From JBARCX01 sp049794535 (lineage in GTDB: Bacteria > Pseudomonadota > Gammaproteobacteria > Xanthomonadales > Rhodanobacteraceae): a stretch of DNA of 16,918 nucleotides. The position numbers and the translations under genes were made by a program. Below, in pieces: positions 13,745-16,918 of the stretch (position 1 is its first letter; every line of letters begins with the position of its first letter). The DNA lies in assembly GCA_049794535.1 (NCBI GenBank), contig JBARCX010000195.1, positions 1-16,918 on the forward strand, read 5' to 3'. A model generated the notes under the pieces. The model had not been told where the DNA came from. It saw only the letters and a program-made list of their open reading frames with translations, and searched no databases.

Positions 13745-15178
13745 ATGTCGCTCTATCCGCTCTTTGCCGACCTTACCGACCGCCGGGTGCTGGTGGTCGG
13801 CGGCGGCCTGGTCGCCGAGCGCAAGACCGCGATGCTGCTGACCGCCCATGCGCAGGTGTATGTAGGCGCCCCCGAGCTGACCCCCGCCTTGAACGAATGG
13901 ATGCGACAGGGCCGCATCACGCATCTGGCCGGCCACTACCAGTCGGAATGGCAGGAAGGCGCATGGCTGGTGATCGCCGCCACCGACGAGCGCGCGCTGA
14001 ATGCACGCATCGCCGCCGATGGCACGGCGCAGCAGCGCTTCGTCAATGTGGTGGACGATCCGGCGCTCTCCAGCTTTCAGGTGCCGGCGGTGATCGACCG
14101 CGCACCGTTAGTGGTGGCGGTATCCACTGGCGGTGTCGCGCCCGTGCTGGCACGGCGACTGCGTGAGCAGATCGAAAGCCTGCTCGAGCCTGCACTTGGC
14201 CCGCTGCTCCAGCTCGCGCAGCGTTATCGCACGCAAATCCGCACTCGCCATGACGATCTATCGGCGCGCCGCCGCTTTTACGATTGGCTGCATGACGGCC
14301 CGGTGCGTGCGTTGCTGCGCGCAGCTCAACCTGCGCTCGCTGAGCATGAACTGATAACGGCGTTGAATGCCCCGGTTGAGCCATCTCCAGCAGGGTCGGT
14401 CGCGCTGGTTGGTGCGGGCCCCGGTGATCCAGGCCTACTCACCTTGCGTGCGCTGCGTGCACTGAATGAGGCCGATGTCATCCTGTATGACCTGCTAGTA
14501 AGCCCGCAGATTCTCGAACTGGCCCGCCGCGACGCTGTACGTGTTGCAGTCGGTAAACGTGGTGGCGGCACGCATACTCCGCAGGACACGATCCATGCGC
14601 TATTGCTTGAGCATGCCCGTGCCGGTCGACGCGTGGTGCGATTGAAGGGTGGCGACTCGTTCGTCTTCGGCCGTGGCGGCGAAGAGCTCGCCTTCCTGCG
14701 TGCGCACGGCATTGCCTGCGAAGTGGTGCCCGGCATTACGGCAGCACTAGCCTGCGCGGCGTATGCCGGCGTGCCGCTCACGCACCGCGATCACGCGCAA
14801 TCGGTGCGGCTGGTCACGGCGCACTGTCGCGATTCGCTGGATACGCTGAATTGGTCGGCACTGGCGCAGGAACGACAGACACTGGCCGTCTATATGGGCG
14901 TGGGTCAACTTGACACGCTGACGCAAAAGCTTCTCGCGCATGGGCGTGCGGCATCCACACCCTTCGCCTTGGTAGAGAACGGCTCGTTACCGAACCAGCG
15001 CACGCTTATCGGTACGTTGGGTGAGCTACCCGAGCGCGCACGACACCATGCGATCAGCGCCCCAGCGCTGCTGATCCTGGGTGAAGTAGCAGCGCTGGCA
15101 TCCACGTTGAATTGGCACGGCGAACTGCTCGGTGCGCTTACACCCGCTACCGGCGTACTGTTGGCAGACGCCGCCTGA
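13745..15178 (+). CDS. cysG: Siroheme synthase CysG (multifunctional)
   Basis: Makes siroheme from uroporphyrinogen III: SAM-dependent methylation by the C-terminal domain, then NAD-dependent oxidation and iron chelation by the N-terminal domain. The 477 residues (E. coli 457) show the Rossmann motif VVGGGLVAERK (17-27), D104-D105 in VNVVDDP at the place of the catalytic aspartate of the E. coli enzyme, VAVSTGGVAPVLAR, and from 223 the methyltransferase domain with GAGPGDPGLLTL, VGKRGGGTHTPQ, RLKGGDSFVFGRGGEE and VVPGITAALACAAYAG. The ATG at 13745 gives the normal N-terminus but has no clear ribosome-binding site. The frame is open to 13577, adding a hydrophobic stretch not seen in the family, which I reject. 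The product is the cofactor of CysI. Confidence 0.96.
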   Translation: MSLYPLFADLTDRRVLVVGGGLVAERKTAMLLTAHAQVYVGAPELTPALNEWMRQGRITHLAGHYQSEWQEGAWLVIAATDERALNARIAADGTAQQRFVNVVDDPALSSFQVPAVIDRAPLVVAVSTGGVAPVLARRLREQIESLLEPALGPLLQLAQRYRTQIRTRHDDLSARRRFYDWLHDGPVRALLRAAQPALAEHELITALNAPVEPSPAGSVALVGAGPGDPGLLTLRALRALNEADVILYDLLVSPQILELARRDAVRVAVGKRGGGTHTPQDTIHALLLEHARAGRRVVRLKGGDSFVFGRGGEELAFLRAHGIACEVVPGITAALACAAYAGVPLTHRDHAQSVRLVTAHCRDSLDTLNWSALAQERQTLAVYMGVGQLDTLTQKLLAHGRAASTPFALVENGSLPNQRTLIGTLGELPERARHHAISAPALLILGEVAALASTLNWHGELLGALTPATGVLLADAA

Positions 15179-15203
15179 TTTGCGTTGGCCTATCCATCAT
15201 CCG

Positions 15204-15225
15204 TTTATTCGAACCTTTATTCGAA
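15204..15225 (+). repeat. 10-bp direct repeat before the peroxiredoxin start
   Basis: TTTATTCGAA occurs at 15204-15213 and again at 15216-15225, the second copy ending next to the GGAG ribosome-binding site. The period is 12 bp. It could be a chance duplication or a binding site on the peroxiredoxin mRNA or promoter. Confidence 0.6.
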
Positions 15226-15235
15226 GGAGCACCTC

Positions 15236-15880
15236 ATGAGCCTGCAATTGGGCGACACCGCCCCCGACTTCACCCTCGACTCCACCGAAGGCCCGATCCA
15301 TCTACACGATTACATCGGCGACCACTGGCTGGTGTTTTTCTCGCACCCGAAAGACTTCACTCCGGTATGCACCACGGAGCTTGGCGAGTTCGCGCGCCGC
15401 AAGGCCGACTTCGACCAGCGCCATACGCGCTTGATCGGCCTGTCTGTCGATTCGGTGGCTGATCACAAGGCCTGGGCCAAGGATGTCGAGGATGTCGGCG
15501 GCACAGCGGTGAATTACCCGATCGTGGCCGACCCCGAGCTGGAAGTCGCCAAGCTGTATGGGATGTTCCATCCCAAGGCGGACCCGAAGGTAACCGTGCG
15601 CTCGGTGTTCATCATCGATCCGCAGAAAAAGGTGCGCCTTACCTTCACCTATCCGCCGAGTGCCGGCCGCAATATCGATGAGGTTTTACGCGTACTCGAT
15701 TCACTGCAGCTCACCGACGGCCGTAAGCTCACCACCCCGGTGAACTGGCAACCGGGTGACGACGTGATCATCGCGCCGTCGGTGTCCGACGAGGATGCGC
15801 GTAAGCAATACCCGGGCGGCTGGCAGACTCTGAAGCCCTATCTGCGCCTGTTGAAGGCGAGCGACGCGGCGAGAACCTGA
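15236..15880 (+). CDS. 1-Cys peroxiredoxin (Prx6-like, AhpC/TSA family)
   Basis: Thiol peroxidase that reduces hydrogen peroxide and organic hydroperoxides, probably cytoplasmic as there is no signal peptide. The 214 residues show the active-site motif DFTPVCTTE with peroxidatic C45 and T42, and FFSHPKD before it. No other cysteine is present, so it is a 1-Cys type. The long C-terminal part, with PPSAGRNIDEVLRVLDSLQ, VNWQPGDDVI and YPGGWQTLKPYLR, is typical of the Prx6 group. The ATG at 15236 has GGAG seven bases upstream; an in-frame start at 15185 is not needed. It follows cysG by 57 bp in the same direction and may be co-transcribed. A link to sulfur metabolism is contextual only. Confidence 0.93.
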   Translation: MSLQLGDTAPDFTLDSTEGPIHLHDYIGDHWLVFFSHPKDFTPVCTTELGEFARRKADFDQRHTRLIGLSVDSVADHKAWAKDVEDVGGTAVNYPIVADPELEVAKLYGMFHPKADPKVTVRSVFIIDPQKKVRLTFTYPPSAGRNIDEVLRVLDSLQLTDGRKLTTPVNWQPGDDVIIAPSVSDEDARKQYPGGWQTLKPYLRLLKASDAART

Positions 15881-15900
15881 ATCGTATAAATAGATCCTCA

Positions 15901-15953
15901 AAAGGGCTTCGTTGAACCTGCGTGCCGAGTGCAACCCCGGCGCGAAGCCCTTT
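15901..15953. terminator. Hairpin after the peroxiredoxin gene, probable terminator
   Basis: AAAGGGCTTCG (15901-15911) and CGAAGCCCTTT (15943-15953) form a perfect 11-bp stem starting 20 bp after the stop codon, with a 31-base loop that can itself fold (GCCG/CGGC). The stem ends in A and T runs on the two sides, so it could work in both directions. Confidence 0.65.
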
Positions 15954-16131
15954 CGCGGCGGCGAAATGATTTGTTGCATCGCGGCGTACACGCTACGAAC
16001 TGAATACGCTAAGTCCCTGAACTGAACGTATTTAACTGAATCAGTACTGACACAAAATGGCCAACTGACAACCATTTTATGTCCGCCGCGTTACAGTCCG
16101 ATGCCCTGCCATGACAGGTCACTGGACTGCC
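15954..16131 (+). promoter_or_regulatory. Upstream region of the LTA-synthase-like gene with AACTGAA repeats
   Basis: This gap is AT-richer than its surroundings. AACTGAA occurs at 15998-16004, 16020-16026 and 16034-16040, and AACTGAC at 16063-16069. AAAATGG and CCATTTT (16054-16060 and 16072-16078) form a 7-bp inverted repeat. These may be regulator sites; no promoter boxes are assigned. Confidence 0.4.
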
Positions 16132-16918
16132 ATGACCCACCGATTCACTACCTTGCGCTCCCGCTATCCCGTTACCAGCCGCGTGGCTTTGCTGGTGGTG
16201 GTCGCCGTCGTTTTCACCCTGCTCACCAGCCTGGTCGATGGCAATGCAGGGGTCGCGCCGCTGAGCCTGTTGTCCGAGCCCAGATTCGCACTGGCGAATG
16301 CTTTGCCGGGCTTGCTGCTGGCCGGGTTGCTGCTGGTCATGACGCGACGCGTGCTGCTTTCTTTCGGCCTGACCTTGTTGTTGCAGACGTTGGTTTACGG
16401 AGTGAATGCCATCAAGGTGGCCGAACTCGGCACGCCATTGATACCGGCTGACTTCCGCATGGTGGGTCAGCTGCGCCAAGGCGGTATGCACTTACTCGGC
16501 GGCTATCTGCCACACAGCCCCTGGCCTTATTTGGCACTACTGACCGGCGTAGCGCTGGTCGTTGCCTTATGGCGCTATGAGCCGCCGTTGTTTGCCCGCT
16601 ACACGCGCGGCAAACGCCTGCTCAGTGGCGGCGTACTTGCCCTAACGCTAGGCACGCTGCTCGCGGGCGCATCCGCATGGGCAAGCTTCTACAACAGCAG
16701 ACATCTTTGGCTGGAGCCATGGTCCGCCGCGGCGACCACAGAGCACTCCGGCCTGGTCAGTTCGCTACTGATGTTCCACCTGCAATACGGCAACGCCAAA
16801 CAAAACGCCGATCCCGCTGCCGCGCATCACTTGCTTGGCCAAACCGCGGAGGCGCTGCGTCAACGCATGCAGGTCACGCCGGATCAGAGCACTGCACTGC
16901 CAGATATCGTGGTGATAC
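16132..16918 (+). CDS. LTA synthase/MdoB-like membrane phosphotransferase, N-terminal part
   Basis: The frame stays open from the ATG at 16132 to the window end (262 complete codons, no stop), so the gene is partial. The visible part has a short basic start, then about four to five hydrophobic segments (roughly residues 15-35, 50-70, 74-88, 124-146 and 160-182) and a soluble stretch. It ends in LPDIVVI, which resembles the beginning of the alkaline-phosphatase/sulfatase-fold catalytic domain in LTA synthase and OpgB/MdoB-like proteins. Such enzymes transfer phosphoglycerol or similar groups to glycans in the periplasm. The catalytic threonine and metal ligands lie beyond the window, so substrate and activity are open. 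An in-frame ATG at 16111 is an alternative start; a 10-bp direct repeat CTGCCATGAC (16106-16115, 16127-16136) contains both. It is not obviously linked to sulfur metabolism. Confidence 0.72.
   Translation, partial: MTHRFTTLRSRYPVTSRVALLVVVAVVFTLLTSLVDGNAGVAPLSLLSEPRFALANALPGLLLAGLLLVMTRRVLLSFGLTLLLQTLVYGVNAIKVAELGTPLIPADFRMVGQLRQGGMHLLGGYLPHSPWPYLALLTGVALVVALWRYEPPLFARYTRGKRLLSGGVLALTLGTLLAGASAWASFYNSRHLWLEPWSAAATTEHSGLVSSLLMFHLQYGNAKQNADPAAAHHLLGQTAEALRQRMQVTPDQSTALPDIVVI

Noticed and set aside
13441..14166. A 241-codon ORF overlapping the cysG start
   Set aside because: It is the shadow frame of the cysG N-terminal domain, with Arg/Pro/Gly-rich sequence typical of GC-rich off-frames.
15966..16025. 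A 19-codon ORF with Cys-Cys after the peroxiredoxin terminator, as a second cysteine leader
   Set aside because: It ends more than 100 bp before the next gene, that gene is not a sulfur gene, and there is no convincing ribosome-binding site.
1..16918. CRISPR array, tRNA or rRNA genes, transposase genes, prophage
   Set aside because: No regularly spaced repeats, tRNA-like cloverleafs, rRNA segments or transposase motifs were seen by eye.

Overview
This 16.9 kb window looks like a chromosomal sulfate-assimilation locus from a GC-rich gammaproteobacterium. It most likely belongs to the Xanthomonadales, perhaps Rhodanobacteraceae (Dyella/Rhodanobacter-like). That placement is an inference from the gene content, the protein sequence style and the intergenic repeats; there is no rRNA or other marker in the window.

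Layout. (a) 1-222: intergenic repeats downstream of cysA. (b) 223-5562, minus strand: a porin gene of the OprO/OprP type, then sbp-cysT-cysW-cysA, a complete sulfate/thiosulfate ABC importer. (c) 5563-5799: a divergent control region. (d) 5800-10027, plus strand: cysJ-cysI-cysH, tightly packed. (e) 10028-10409: a gap holding inverted REP-like elements. (f) 10410-12155: a fused ATP sulfurylase-APS kinase (sat-cysC). (g) 12156-12406: a convergent gap with hairpins and a repeat. (h) 12407-13506, minus strand: cysB preceded by a short cysteine-containing leader ORF. (i) 13745-15178, plus strand: cysG (siroheme synthase), followed by a 1-Cys peroxiredoxin at 15236-15880. (j) 16132-end: the N-terminal part of a membrane phosphoglycerol-transferase/LTA-synthase-like protein that runs off the window.

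How it works together. Sulfate probably crosses the outer membrane through the porin, is bound by Sbp and imported by CysTWA. Sat-CysC makes APS and then PAPS, CysH reduces PAPS to sulfite, and CysJI reduces sulfite to sulfide. CysG makes the siroheme that CysI needs. CysB is the LysR-type regulator of the pathway. CysH has only the catalytic cysteine and lacks the Cys pairs of APS reductases, which agrees with the presence of an APS kinase.

Most interesting signals. First, a 31-codon ORF (13411-13506, minus) with an excellent ribosome-binding site, a Cys-Cys-Pro-Cys run and a stop codon that overlaps the cysB start as ATGA: a candidate cysteine-sensing leader peptide. Second, it sits inside a long-range inverted repeat that could form a regulatory RNA fold. 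Third, a shared 16-bp palindromic, met-box-like motif lies before sbp, cysJ and cysG. It could be an operator tying sulfate uptake, sulfite reduction and siroheme synthesis to one (perhaps methionine/SAM-related) regulator.
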